From Ophioderma brevispina (taxonomy: Eukaryota > Echinodermata > Ophiuroidea > Amphilepidida > Ophiodermatidae), in NCBI GenBank assembly GCA_023653785.1, contig JAMKCH010001722.1, forward strand, positions 1 through 64,000: DNA of 64,000 nucleotides, given 5' to 3'. Under the pieces are notes generated by a model, which made no database searches, was not told the DNA's origin, and was given only the letters and a program-made list of their open reading frames with translations. The position numbers and the translations under genes are program-made. This document shows, piece after piece, positions 34,179 through 45,430 of the stretch. Position 1 is the stretch's first letter. Every line of letters begins with the position of its first letter.

Positions 34179-34798
34179 ACATAATAAAACCAATCCTATC
34201 CAGTCGTTTTCTAATATTTGAAAAAAAATCGTTGTGTGAGTGCCAAGAAGGTTGTAAGTGCAATAGCTGCCTTGTGATACACCTGTGTGCTGCCAAGTAT
34301 TAGTATGACTAACTTGAGTCAGTGGCTCTCGAAATGGTTCTTCAGGCGACTGTGTCACCCGAAGAACCATTTTAAGAGCCAAACTGACCAAAGAACTTGT
34401 CATAATAGTAATGCCTTGGATGGGAATTTTTAACAAATGGCAGCTATTGCACTTGACCTTCTTGCACCCACCCATACAGCGAACTGTGAGGTGTCGTTTT
34501 TGTGCTATTTCTAGGTGAAGCCTGTAAAAATCTAGTTTAATACTAGTTTGACACAATGGCATCACATTTTTAATCCACGTTCCACCTGGCATGCTCTTGG
34601 CACAGATGATTACACAATATGTTATTGATCAGAAAGTTATGTGCTTATGCCAGGTGGAAGGTGGATTACAACTGTGATGTTATTGTGCCGATCCAGTATT
34701 GAAGTAGATTCTTACAAACTAGAAATTGCACAAACCGATACTTCACAATTGTTCTATATATTGGAAAACGACTGGAATTGATGTGTATTTTATTATGT
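34179..34798. mobile_element. large foldback element (outer), interrupted
   Basis: The right arm (about 34640-34798) read in reverse matches 34486-34606 and, further out, 34179-34220: CCAGTCGTTTT, TGTGCTATTTCTAG, CATCACA, TAATCCACGTTCCACCTGG and CATAATAAAA are all found inverted in the right order. The left arm is split by about 265 bases that are absent from the right arm. Arms are roughly three-quarters identical by eye. A 159-codon minus frame spanning the region is a by-product. Confidence 0.75.
34243..34467. mobile_element. nested foldback element
   Basis: Inside the interruption lies a second palindrome. Outer arms are 34243-34271 (CCAAGAAGGTTGTAAGTGCA then ATAGCTGCC) and 34439-34467; inner arms are 34321-34345 and 34358-34385 (GGCTCTCGAAATGGTTCTTC against its complement). 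It thus looks like a separate short element that inserted into the larger foldback. The exact target duplication is unclear; TGTGAG occurs on both sides. Confidence 0.72.
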
Positions 34799-35169
34799 CG
34801 AAAATATTGTTTCATACAATAAAATTCCCTTTAAATCATCACTATCATTTTTAATATTGCTTGACGATATTCAAGGTACAATACGTAACCTTATTTGCAT
34901 TCGGTACAAGTGCCAAACTTTTATTTACATCCAAAATATTTTAGGTATCCACAATAACTTATCAGCAGCGTTGAAACTTGAAAATATAACGTACAAAAAT
35001 GATAAAAAAATCGTCCATTTCTTATTGTTTTCAAATCATAAAGAGATGAATTGTTATTAGTCGTCACCGTCTTTAAGTTACCATTTTTAATCTCGATGAA
35101 TACTGCTTAATATGACCCGATGTCAAAGGTGAAAATTGATAACGATTCTTATCCCACCTTTTTTCTGAA
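34799..35169. other. AT-rich intergenic, no gene seen
   Basis: The open frame at 34857-35060 is AT-driven with no motif. Confidence 0.4.
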
Positions 35170-35313
35170 ATGATGAAACAGCAACCCTATCATGTCACTC
35201 TCAACACCACGCTGATTAACCAAGCGCTGCTTTTTAATCACTCACATTTTGTAGAACACCTAGGCCGTGAAATACTTATGGAATTTCTAATTGCGGATAA
35301 TTTGCAGCGCTGA
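35170..35313 (+). CDS. small open frame of 47 codons, unassigned
   Basis: Seen: tandem ATG codons open a 47-residue frame ending in TGA, within a less AT-rich patch. The peptide starts MMKQQPYHVTLNTTL and ends IADNLQR, is of high complexity and is largely helical-looking. No signal peptide, no known motif. A TATA-like sequence lies downstream (35391), not upstream, so the two are not obviously linked. It may be a chance frame in a conserved non-coding patch. Confidence 0.15.
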   Translation: MMKQQPYHVTLNTTLINQALLFNHSHFVEHLGREILMEFLIADNLQR

Positions 35314-35390
35314 TATCGCGTGCTTGCGTTGATCCGATCTCTGATTTCAGCCGATCATGCTCATCTTTCCCGCCTTTCCCTCTTTTAACC

Positions 35391-35440
35391 ATATAAAAAG
35401 CTAACGCTTGGCGCGTTTCCTTCGTCTACTCACCGTATTA
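35391..35440 (+). promoter_or_regulatory. candidate TATA-type core promoter
   Basis: CCCGCCTTTCCCTCTTTTAA precedes ATATAAAAAG at 35391-35400; about 30 bases further is TTCGTCTACTCACC, a plausible start region. The first ATG after it (35440) gives only three codons. A second TATA-like stretch (CGTATATATAGAGAGG) lies at about 35630, ahead of the open frame at 35663-35908. No transcript can be proved. Confidence 0.25.
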
Positions 35441-37300
35441 TGGCGAAATAATTGCCGCCGAATCGGTCTGCAGTAATTAATTAGTGGGGGTAACTTTCAC
35501 AAGTGTAAAATTTCCGTGAAGAGATTTGAAGCTTGAATGTCATTTTGCAATTTCTGGGCTTTTATTATGCCCTTGACCCCCTTTTCCAGGTTTGGTTGCC
35601 GTCTGTAAGACCCATTTTATCGATTTCTCGTATATATAGAGAGGCCGTTTAATCTCATTCCCGTGTTCATCTGTGGAAATTCACGCAACACGCGTCCCTG
35701 TAGACCACACAATGTTCCCGCGCGTCGAGTTGCTAGAGACATCACATTCACCCATGATCAGAAGATAATAGCGGTAAGAAAAACAAAGCTAATTCAGGGA
35801 GGGCATCCCCCGTTTCCAATATTACAAATCTCGTCAGTAGATATGTGTTGTTTTAAGCTTTTCTTGTGGACTAAACATAACGCCAATGCTTACAATACAA
35901 AAACGTGAACACCATAATTATGACATGTTCTTTTTAGCCTCTTAAAGTTAGGAATGATGCGCTTGCTGTGTAGAAACTAGACCACCAATGTATTCACGAT
36001 TGTGTATACGCACGAGGCTAACTACAACAAACGCCCTTTTTGACAATAAAGCCACATTTAAAGTAATAAACTGTATAGAGCTACGGCTTTTTGTGCAATT
36101 TAGGTGAAAATCACTCAATCTAACATCTTTCCGATTTGCGTTTGCTAACGCTTCAGTAATTTTGAGATTGGTTTTTTAGGATGAACATGATGAAGGAAAA
36201 AGAAGGTTAGAAATTAAAAAAATAAAAAAGGCGCTCAATCGCCGTGGATCACCGGTTCAGTTATGCGAGAACGTCTTGCGTCAAGTGACAACACGTCGGA
36301 GAGGAATATTAGTAACGGCAGTGCTTGGAAGATAAATGAGAATTCCTGTCCAAGGGCCTATCATCAAAATTAAACATGTCGTCTAAAGTGAATGATGGTT
36401 CCAGGACAACTTCTTAGACCCTAACACCTTCATCAATTTCACAATAGTTTAAAGAAAAATGGACAAGATGATGACAGAATATTAAAAAAGTTTTTTGATT
36501 CAGAGAGAAAGTGAGAGGTGCAAAGAACAGATATTAAAAGATACCGTTCTAAAAATTCCATGTTATCTAGAATCACCCAGCAAGCAAGTTGTTAATAATT
36601 TCGAAATACGATTTCTGATCCATAATTGTGCACGGTTTCAAATGCCACAGTGTTTTAATTTCACATAGGTGAAGCGGTTTTTGACACTTACAATTTACCC
36701 GAAAGTACAAATATTTAGGACTTCGTATTTAGAGAGAGATAGAAGAAAAAATGGGGTTATAAAATTACATTTCTAAAATGTTTTATCGCTGCGACAGGTG
36801 TTACTACTGGGGTACGTGGAGTGAAGAATGTCCAGAAGTGGAGTCGCATATGATATCATGATACCTCAATGACGAAACCACGACCATTTTGTGGACATAA
36901 CCGCGAATGACCAGAGCATGTGCATCTAAGCATAACGTGTTATACAGGGATTTACACAATGAACGTACAGCACGACCATGGAACACAACCAGTCGAAGAC
37001 GATATCATGTAATAAGCCCAAATGAAAAACTATAAATAATTATTGATGGCAATGGAAACATGTCAGCAACAATTACATGTAAATGGTCACATGGGAGAGT
37101 ATGGTATTATGGGAAACATTTTCATCATTAAATTTTCGAAAGTGATGTAGAAACCCATGAGAATTGATATGATATGATGAAATTATTGTATTCAAGAAGC
37201 AAGAAAGGGGTAAACGGCTATGAAAACATATTTGAAAACATCTTTCTGAAATAAATGTAATGGCTGTGTATATCTATCTATTTATCCATCTAATATATTA
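35441..37300. other. intergenic, no supported gene
   Basis: The plus frame at 35663-35908 (81 codons) begins after a TATA-like stretch but has no motif; its N-terminal half is Arg-rich. The rest is AT-rich with nothing recognised. Confidence 0.35.
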
Positions 37301-37507
37301 TTTGATCAGACTGTCTTTGAATATAACACTAGAAATGCATACAAATACATCACAACTTAACCCTCATCAAATCTAATTAAATACTCAGTAAAATACACTG
37401 GTCCCAAAATATGGAATGCACTTAGGGACAGCATCATAAGCTCAAAAACCACTAGTGCTTTTAAACTTAATCTAAAACATGAATTAATTAATAAATATTC
37501 AAATTAG
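37301..37507 (+). pseudogene. LINE ORF2 C-terminal remnant (CR1/Rex-like)
   Basis: Seen: frame 2 reads VFEYNTRNAYKYITT, an in-frame TAA, then YTGPKIWNALRDSIISSK, TTSAFKLNLKHELIN and a stop at 37505-37507. Known: NTR(N/S) followed by GPKIWN(S/A)L...I..S.....FK..LK is the standard end of CR1/Rex/L2-type ORF2 proteins. The RT itself is missing, so this is a 5'-truncated copy, as is usual for LINEs. The single stop makes it non-coding. Confidence 0.85.
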
Positions 37508-37950
37508 ATATATTTTGATTAACGGTTTTGTACTTTGTTATAAAACATTATCTTTTCAATTTCTAGTTGATAATTGCAATACCTTCACATCCTTGCATTC
37601 GTCATTTCTGGACTGGCTCACTATGTTCAATATTTTCTTTTGCCCCTATCTTGTTAAAATAATTGTAAGTGTCCTCGTCTTGTCTTGTCCTGTTTTGTTT
37701 TGTCTTGTCATATCTTGTCCCGTCCTGTAGTAATCCAATATTAATCGTAAATTCTGTTTAGTGTAAGGTGGGGCCATGCTCAAAGTCCATCTTATTTATG
37801 GCCTCTCCTGCATTTTCATTTAATGCCTTTACTAAATTCTATTTAAAAAGCCACCATTTATCTCTTTATATTTCTGCAATTAATTTTATCATTATGTAAT
37901 GTATTGACTGAATGAAGATGCTAATAAAATTATTTGAATTTAATGAGTTG
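37508..37950 (+). mobile_element. 3' untranslated region of the truncated LINE
   Basis: Follows the ORF2 remnant directly. It includes a TTGTC/CTTGT simple-repeat patch (about 37670-37730) and ends with GATGCTAATAAAATTATTTG, a typical AT-rich LINE 3' end. The end point is approximate. Confidence 0.6.
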
Positions 37951-37965
37951 AATTTTAAATATATA

Positions 37966-38350
37966 ATCAGACACAGATGATTGATACTAAAATTACAAAT
38001 GACTAAGATATATTTTTATAATCAATAGCTGAATATTTAGTTTATTTTCTTTTCAATATTGGCACATTCTGCATTAAAATGGGTCAAAAGGTGACCCACT
38101 CTATATCACAAAGCACCTGGTTTTTGGCCGAATGATTGGGCCACAATACAATTGGGCTTATTTTCTAATATTAAATGCCTTCTCGACAACTTTTGACACT
38201 AAAACAACAATCAAATAATTCTTTGCTCATTCGTTTTTAAAATCCAATTATGTTCTGGCGCGTAAAAAGTATAGCAGGTATTCTATTACCCACAATCCTA
38301 AGTGTATACAAGTCTTATCACACTTGTATGAACTATAAAAGCGTGCCGCT
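37966..38350 (+). repeat. dispersed repeat family B, copy 1
   Basis: It matches the reverse complement of about 46637-47075 over its whole length: TTACAAATGACTA(A/G)GAT, TTCTGC(A/G)TTAAAATGGGTC, AAAAGGTGA, CAAAGCACCTG, GACAACTTTTGACACTAAAA, TATAGCAGGTATTCTATTAC and CCACAATCCT are kept. No coding capacity. It abuts the LINE 3' end. Confidence 0.85.
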
Positions 38351-40422
38351 TTAAGGCAAAAGAATCCTTGCGGAGTGAGACAGAGAGGAAAAAGTGCAAG
38401 GAGTGGGTTTTAGTTCACAGAAGGTGAAAATATAGGAAACACGAAAAGGAAATGGAAAACACGGAGGTTAATTCTTCTAGCGATATGCCTGGATGAATCC
38501 GTGGCTGACTTAATCATTGGAAAACTTATAGACGGGAATAATCCAGGTGGAAGCAGGGAGGAAGATGGAAAAAGCTAAGTCGAGTGAGAATACAGTCGTG
38601 GCAACGTGAAGTGAAATTATGGTACCAAATCGGCATTGGTGTTAAAACTTATTTCATGTTTTGATAATTGTGACAAATAGGTTGTCCAATTTGCTCAAGC
38701 TGAACAATCAGCACTCTAAGAAGTCTAACATCGCCTTCACTTTTTTGTAAGCCTGACTACATCAGTTTCCTTGGGCGCTTTTTTTAAGTAACGCTATTGA
38801 ATTCATTGCTTTTAAAGTACTTTTTTCTTTAGGAAATTCTAGATTCAAATTAGTTTTGATTATGGCTATCTTAGGTCGGGAAATATTAATGATGAATAAT
38901 GAAGAAATAAACAAAATTAAAACGCCCTCAAAGAGACGATAATGACCACAAGAAACAGACGCAACAGAAATAGTACAAAGATTAATGTAACAGGAATTAT
39001 TTCGGCTTGAGAGTACATTATCTATATTTTTTTAAAATCACGTTTATAGGAATACCTTATGATTCTTATCTCTTAAAAAGATTTATTTTTCAAAGTTAAT
39101 CAGTGAACTAATTATTTCAACTTATCACTCTGTCGGCAATGGGGATATATGGGTATGGGTTTACAACTTTTAGGAGCAAACTTTTAAAATCAAGCAATTA
39201 CGTTTTACATCCTTCATTGATCTTCTATAGCCACTTAAGAAAATCTGTATGGAGAGTGGATAGTACCACAGGTGTAAGCTTCAGTAAGAGTAAAAGGCGA
39301 GGGTATCAGCAATGGTGTTAAAATGGCGCTTTGTGCGTGCGAAAAGCTTTTATCCATGCCCGAAACACCTTTTGGTCTGACCAAGACATTTCCTCTTGTG
39401 CGCTCCTCATCATATCAGTACCGGGCATATATAGTCATAGCTGCAGGGTCTTCCCCCAATCGAGCTTTGGTGGTGACACGCGTGAACTAGGCCAGTTTAC
39501 AGCCGTCGGTGGCCCGCAGGTATTAAAAGAGGTTTGGTTGTGCCATCCCCAGCTTTTTGGCCCACCTTGAGGTTACGGCAAAGCAGCTCAATAGACGGGT
39601 AGCGAAACCTGATTAGGGCCAAAGCTGCTCCCTTCTTTCCCGGGGGGTGACGAAGTCGCATTAGTAGCACGTCCGCGACAATCTGGACAACAAGGTGCAA
39701 ATGCGTTTGGAGCTTTTAAAATTCGTTCTACATTTTACAAGTGTCGTAAAAAGCCGCCACATAATCATTTCCATGCGTAGCGCGCTTCCTCTGAAGAATT
39801 ATAATACAGATGTGAGGTAAGATGAAAAGAGGCCCAGCGCTAAGAGCTCAAAGGAAACTTTACTTGACTTGCCCGAAGTTTACCAGTGAAGTATCTATTC
39901 GTAGTGGTATTATGAAGAACAAAGGCCAGTACGTAAACAGATTATCTGAGCGAGTCCAACTATTTTGTTATAGTGTCAAGCTGTTAAAAACATCAGTATA
40001 CAAAATGTGTTCACTTCTAAATCTTAGTTCTTCTTTCTTTGAACATACTGGATTTTAGAAACAAATTATATAAACTTTTACCAGAATGTTGAGGAAATAA
40101 GATACTTTTTACAATGCTGTTTCTGGTTACCGGTTTCTGAATTTATATCGGTTTTATTTTCACCAATTTTACCACCGGCATTATTAATTTAGCATAGCAT
40201 TGTTTGAGATTTGTCAATAGAAGTTACTCTGATTTCTTTAGGACATTGATGAATTAAATATAGTATTTTACAAACGTTCGGCATTGACATGAGAATTGAC
40301 AGTGAACATCGATAAAATGTGAAAATTAACTCGTATATACTTAATTGTCCATTCCGGCAAATTTCTTGATAACGGCTGTCATATTCTATTCTGGAGGCAA
40401 TATTACCATTGACGTTAGGAAC
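38351..40422. other. intergenic, no supported gene
   Basis: Patch 39330-39700 is less AT-rich and open on both strands (plus 39331-39570, minus 39497-39700) but unrecognised; CGGGCATATATAGTC near 39422 is TATA-like. Nothing else stands out. Confidence 0.35.
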
Positions 40423-40712
40423 TTGATGCCCAATCCTGGATGGATTGGGATAGCCAGGTGTTTTCACCACACCTTTTGTGAGAATGACTTCGATATAATG
40501 TATAGGTATGGCTTATTACACATGGGACCGACGGTTTAACGTCCCCTCCGAAGGACGGAATGTTTTCCACTTGGGCATGATGGGGTAGATGCAGATAAAA
40601 ATATCTAGCATTGACTACCTGAATAAATTCCAACAAGTGGCCCTACCGGGGTTTGAACCGGGAACCTTTGCACCAGAGAAAAAAACACCCCAACCACAAG
40701 ACCACATTCTCC
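40423..40712 (-). mobile_element. tRNA-derived SINE, copy 1
   Basis: On the minus strand the head (40705-40637) is tRNA-like: GTGGTCT at its start pairs with AGGGCCAC at its end as an acceptor stem, and GGTTCAAACCC is a good B box for RNA polymerase III. The body carries GGAGGGGACGTTAAACCGTC followed by GGTCCC. The same head-body order recurs at 57258-57590. A conserved central domain behind a tRNA head is typical of broadly distributed invertebrate SINE superfamilies; I cannot assign the exact one. Confidence 0.75.
40637..40705 (-). promoter_or_regulatory. tRNA-like head with internal pol III boxes
   Basis: 69 bases; acceptor-stem pairing is complete with two G-U pairs, and the B box is GGTTCAAACCC. 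The anticodon arm is a T-run and does not fold, so this is a SINE head and not a functional tRNA gene. Confidence 0.7.
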
Positions 40713-41164
40713 ACAAATATTTGAATGTAGGAACAACATTCCAGTGGGTAAGTCCACTGTTGTATATGTCTTGGAAGGTGTCAACATAGCCTGTCGTCTA
40801 TTACATCATTGGCAGTTTTTTTTCGAAAATGGATCTCAAGCATGTCCAACTGAAATCAAAGGAGCGCAGTAAATCGCCTTGTTAATCGAACAATTGTGTC
40901 ATTTATCTACAGATGGAAATGTACCCTGTTATCTAATGTTATCTACCAATTGTGTTTTAGCATTGTCCAATGTAGACACACTTAAGAGTTTTTTCTGAAT
41001 AGCAATGAAACACAGTGTTTTGTTAATATTGTCAAGAGAAACCATAAACATAATTTCATGCCCAAAAACTAAAGACTAGAATTATGTTTCCTACTTTTTA
41101 GTGCCTCAAAAGGTAGTATTTTAAAAAATTATAGTATCTCTCAAAATGTGAACTAAAATCCTTC
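40713..41164. other. intergenic, no gene seen
   Basis: AT-rich with no recognisable feature. Confidence 0.4.
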
Positions 41165-41499
41165 AAGGTGCAACGAGAAATTTTTGGGCATCCATATATT
41201 GTGTCGTATGTAGTGATTTCATATAGATAAAACCCCTAGTAGATTTCTTACCTTGTATTTGGCTACACAAATGCCTTCAAAGGAAAACAAATGGCGATTT
41301 TGATTTGTTAATTTCAATATAAAACAGGCTGAATTTATATTTGTTCTTATAGTCAATTAGAAATTTCACAATTTTAGTACCAAAAATAATCCTCAGTTTA
41401 ATCCTTTTACATGGGGAATTTTTTGATAGAAAGCTTTACTGCAGAAATCAGAATTTTCGTATTTTTCAGGGGCACTGTTTTGTGAAATCTCTCACCTTT
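41165..41499 (+). mobile_element. MITE family C, copy 1
   Basis: It starts AAGGTGCAACGAGAAATTT and ends in inverse (GTGAAATCTCTCACCTTTA). The interior matches the reverse complement of 47559-47951 (ATTGTGTC, TATGTAGTGATTTCATATAG, TAGATTTCTTA, GGCGATTTT). It has no coding capacity and is more decayed than copy 2. Confidence 0.8.
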
Positions 41500-41837
41500 A
41501 ATGGGCACTTCATTCCCCATTCTAAGGTTTTGTAATGAATAATAACTCATTATTTTGCTCATTTTTTTACCATTTATGACATATTATTTAAGGTTACACT
41601 CTTCGCAAATGTAATGACCCTAAGGAATGTTTAAGTTGCAAAATTTTCTAGATATTTTGAAAACATCACCTTTTGGTGCTCCAAAAAAGCAGGAAACAAC
41701 ATTGGTATTGATTTTTTTTTTGCATGGAATTGGTTTCATGGCTTATATTACCCTATTAATAATAATAAAAATAACGTGTTTAATTGATTTTAGGAGACTT
41801 AAAGTTTGTTGTCGACATTGGACGATGATAAAACGCA

Positions 41838-42200
41838 ATGGCTTTCAATGGCCATCCCTATGTTATCCAGACGTGTACTTGGGCATGTTCAGGAGGTACG
41901 GTTAGAAGGTACTTGAGTGCTATCAGCGAGGATCATTGTTTTAGGAGATTGTTGTTAAACCTCCTCGCATACCACAATAACCATGATAACAATACATTCA
42001 CCTGGTTATGGTCTGGAATGTGTGGTATGCTGTCCAGATCAACATGTAAAGATATGAGTGCTATCAGCGAGGATCGTTGTTTTAGGATATTCTTGTTAAA
42101 CCTCCTCGCATACCACAATAACAATACATTCACCTGGTTATCGTCTGGAATGTGTGGTATGCTGTCCAGATCAACATGTAAGTTATTGGTCGAAGTTTGA
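41838..42200 (+). CDS. open frame with two in-frame 44-47 codon repeats, unassigned
   Basis: Seen: an ATG at 41838 opens 120 codons. From 41915 the DNA is a tandem duplication of 141 bp (47 codons); copy 2 lacks 9 bp (3 codons), so the frame is kept throughout. Each repeat reads SAISED-CFR--LLNLLAYHNN, then NTFTWL-SGMCGMLSRSTCK, with three Cys. The four substitutions between copies all change the amino acid, so there is no sign of purifying selection on this frame. Each unit also contains a perfect 10-bp inverted repeat (GCATACCACA with TGTGGTATGC), which offers a non-coding explanation. No family is recognised. A real exon is possible but unproven. Confidence 0.2.
   Translation: MAFNGHPYVIQTCTWACSGGTVRRYLSAISEDHCFRRLLLNLLAYHNNHDNNTFTWLWSGMCGMLSRSTCKDMSAISEDRCFRIFLLNLLAYHNNNTFTWLSSGMCGMLSRSTCKLLVEV
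41915..42183. repeat. tandem duplication, period 141 bp, with internal stem-loops
   Basis: GAGTGCTATCAGCGAGGATC occurs at 41915 and 42056. The copies differ by four substitutions and one 9-bp deletion, so the duplication is young. Each unit holds GCATACCACA and, about 45 bases later, its inverse TGTGGTATGC (41967-41976 with 42021-42030 in unit 1). Confidence 0.95.
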
Positions 42201-42686
42201 TATCATATGGAAGTCCTCTAAATAGAGCAATCCCAACTTAGTCCTGGCTGGGCAATTAATGTCTCATTGAAAAAACATTTCCAATGATGAAATGCCCAGG
42301 TAAGAGTAATTAATCATTGTTTAAACTTTCACTATGGTTACAATAAGCTATCTACTAAGGACACAGTTCAGTGGGTTGTACTTGTACATATTGACATGAA
42401 CTGACCTTGTGTGATCTAGGTATCATAGATCAGACCCCAAAACAGAGGGTTTTGTATTTTCTAAAACATTGGTGAATGAAAGCTACTGGACTGTGCCAAG
42501 GGATTTGAGATTTTACTAGCTCATAGTGATTGTAGAAATGTGTCATCTTGCAATGATGTGACAATGGGCAAGAATACGAGGGTTTCAATACATGCCACGT
42601 TGGATTGTATAGCAATGCTGTCCAGGTAAAACATTTGAATTGATTAAATGCTGGTATGCAAATGAGTTCCATCAACATTGAGAAAA
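42201..42686. other. intergenic, no gene seen
   Basis: Nothing beyond a short self-complementary GGGCA...TGCCC pair around 42250-42298. Confidence 0.4.
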
Positions 42687-43236
42687 TTAAAGCAGTATTA
42701 GCACATTTTTTTGAAGAGCGCCCCCAATTTTCAAAACTTTGAGATCTTTACACGGGTGATTGTAACTGCTAGTAAACTATTATGTGGATGGTTAAGCTCG
42801 GAAAATGTCTATGTGTCACAAACGACAGGAATTTGTAATTAGAATAAGGATTATCGGGATCCCCGATAATAATTCAAGGCTGCTTGAAACGCCGTCCAAT
42901 GTGAAATAGCCGGGGAAAAAAGCGCATGTACGTGTCTACGCAAATCCATTAGTTGTGTTATTGGTTCAGGCAAGTCACGTTAGGAAGGGTAGTTTCTCGA
43001 GGTGGCACTATTTCATCGTGGACGGATTGCATAACGTTAGCATTTCCAGCTTTGCCGTTAAGTCCAATCTGCATGGATACCAATTCTAATTACCAAAATG
43101 CTTATTTTATGATAAATACGAATTTTTAGATTCTAGTCAGGTTTATAGTTCTAGCCAATTACCACGTATAACACTGCCAAATATCAGATTTTTTTGAAAT
43201 TGGGGGCGCTCTTCAAAATGTGCCATATGGCTTTAA
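42687..43236. mobile_element. TTAA-bounded MITE
   Basis: Terminal inverted repeats of about 45 bases: GCACATTTT...GAAGAGCGCCCCCAATTT at 42700-42735 matches the inverse at 43186-43225. Both ends are bounded by TTAA followed by AGC, in inverse orientation (42687 and 43233-43236), the target of piggyBac-type transposases. The 550-bp element has no coding capacity. Confidence 0.78.
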
Positions 43237-44313
43237 GGCTGGAGTCCTTTACTGCATTATGATCCAGATTAATGTAAAATAAATATAATAGTATTTTCAG
43301 TAATCTGAATGGACTGAATCTGCTATCTGGCATCAAACTATTAATGATAATAGATCATTTCTTGGCATTGAATTCCAGCTGTCGACAACGCTATTTTCAA
43401 TAACTTGTAAACTAAGCTACCTTAATGGTGCTTCAAACTTTTTGGGCTCAGCCAGTATTAATTTGCATGCCCACACTTTCAAGCACGCTTTTCCACTCTG
43501 TTTACGAACCGTATCCTTTAAGTAGAGAATAATGTGAAAAAATGGTCTTCGTATTAACACCCTGACATTAATTTAGCGTGTCGCATGACTGTTTTATAAA
43601 ATTTCGCGCGGAGGGCAGTGATGAAAGAGCTTTTCAAATGCACGCGCGCGTGTCGCGCATATACTTGTCAGCATCAGAAAACATGTTGACTTTCGTTGCG
43701 TTGTTCACCTATGAGTGATTAAAGCGCTACTATATAGTCACAGTAAAAAATCATTGAAAAACAGGATTTTCATCTATCCAATTTGACAGCAATATTTAGA
43801 CCGTGATTTGATTTTGTTTTGGTGGTTTACATCATCCATTTAACACCGACCAATGGACTCATTGATTGTTTCTAACAAGATCCTGAATCCATACATGACT
43901 GGTTACCGCTCCGATTGCTCATCTTTAAGTTCGAACTGCCACACATAATTTTTATTTTCGACCGAACCACATCTAAGTGATTTAGAGCGGACGCCGTTTT
44001 CTCTTTCTTCTTGCCATTTGTTGCTCTCGTCTCGTCGCGCACTCCCAAAACCAACTATAGCCCTGAAAGAACAACCCAGCCAATAAATCAATAATGCATC
44101 GCGACTGATCTATAAATATAATTTTCCCTCCTTTAGCATTGACAAATTGAATTAGAGAAACTACTATTTCAATTAATTCAGGACGAACTGGTTTAAATCT
44201 GGCCCGTGAGTTTCTATATCCCTAATAATTTTGAATTAATGCTCGCCGTCCTCCACGTTCTTCCCTTCTCCTCGCAACCGTAGCTGTATTGTGGCGCAAT
44301 AAGCGAAAATAAG
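43237..44313. other. intergenic, no gene seen
   Basis: AT-rich. CGCGCGCG runs near 43640 are the only local GC feature. Overlapping minus frames at 43872-44091 have no motif. Confidence 0.4.
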
Positions 44314-44632
44314 CTAGTTTATTCGCGCATGATTTAATTTGGAGGAAGCGGAACGGGCCACGGGAATTATGAATAGAGCGTAATTTCTCATGGCGCGGAG
44401 AAGAACACGGGTAACCCGCAAATCATCACCCTTGTCGTTACTCTTACGTCCTTTAAAAGATCCCTTGCAACGGGCTGTAAGAAATTTCTGGAGGCAGAGG
44501 GCATCACCGGGGCCAGGTCGAGGAAACCGATCTCCATTCCGTTGGCTTAAAAAGACAAGCAGAAGGTCAAAACTTGGTAACTCTTCCGCTGCAGCCCTCA
44601 CCAATAAATTTGTGAAAAGAAATCTGGTTTGA
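44314..44632. other. GC-richer patch open on both strands
   Basis: Plus 44390-44632 (80 codons) begins ATGGCGCGGAGAAG and encodes a strongly basic peptide (MARRRTRVTRKSSPL at the start). Minus 44314-44604 (96 codons) is open over the same span. The basic plus peptide recalls a nucleic-acid-binding tail but matches nothing I know. Overlapping openness on both strands follows from low stop-codon density in GC-richer DNA. Confidence 0.2.
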
Positions 44633-45430
44633 GCCGAGATTGGAGGAAGCTTCTCGCCTCAAAGATTACCGTTGTCTTTAGCAGCTGTTGGAAACGCATC
44701 GCTAAACAGAACGTTTTCACATGATCTAAAGAAATTTATTTGAAATATTATCACAAAAATGACAGTAGTAGTAAGTAAACGGTAATTGTTTAGCTATGAA
44801 ACACAAGGATTACTTTTACAGTGTGAGAGACTTAACCTCCTTTGCATGTTGTCATTACAATAGGCTACAGAATCAAATACAGCAAGTGACTGGAACTCCC
44901 CGCGTAAATTGCGTCCTAGGGACGAAAGAAAAAAAGTTCGCGGCATTCGATCCTGAAATTTAAGAAATCCCAGAACGAAAATTGATATTTTACAGCTTTT
45001 GGGACCGAAAAGGGTATGGCTTTGTTATTTTAAGTGACGAGCGTGTAACACAAGAGATGACACAAATATATTCCAATTTGGAGTGATTTTGAGCGACCGT
45101 ATGACAGAGAAAAGGCGACGGAACAGGGCAGCCTTTAGAATATAAATGTCAACTAATGTAATATTCGAAAAAAGTCTGAAATGTTCATAATAAGAAGATA
45201 GCTACATAGCAATGAAATTGGTAAGTTAGAAAAAAAAAACTTGTTGAAACTTTGACTTATTTACTTGCAAATTGACCAAAAAAATGCCAAATTGACCAGA
45301 TATAATATAATTCTTGTCAACATTGTATATTAAGCAATTATGTCGCAACCAATACAAAGGGATACTTTCTTGCAATGGATTACTTGTATTATGGCATTAA
45401 TGAGTAACCATGGTAACCCAGGTTAATGAA
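44633..45430. other. intergenic, no gene seen
   Basis: AT-rich sequence; nothing recognised. Confidence 0.4.

Noticed and set aside
34113..34592. 159-codon minus-strand open frame, the longest in the window
   Set aside because: It runs through nested inverted repeats and is not kept between the arms; it is explained as a by-product of foldback DNA.
40637..40705. Functional tRNA gene on the minus strand
   Set aside because: Acceptor stem and B box are present but the anticodon arm is a T-run; the body shared with 57258-57590 shows it is a SINE head.
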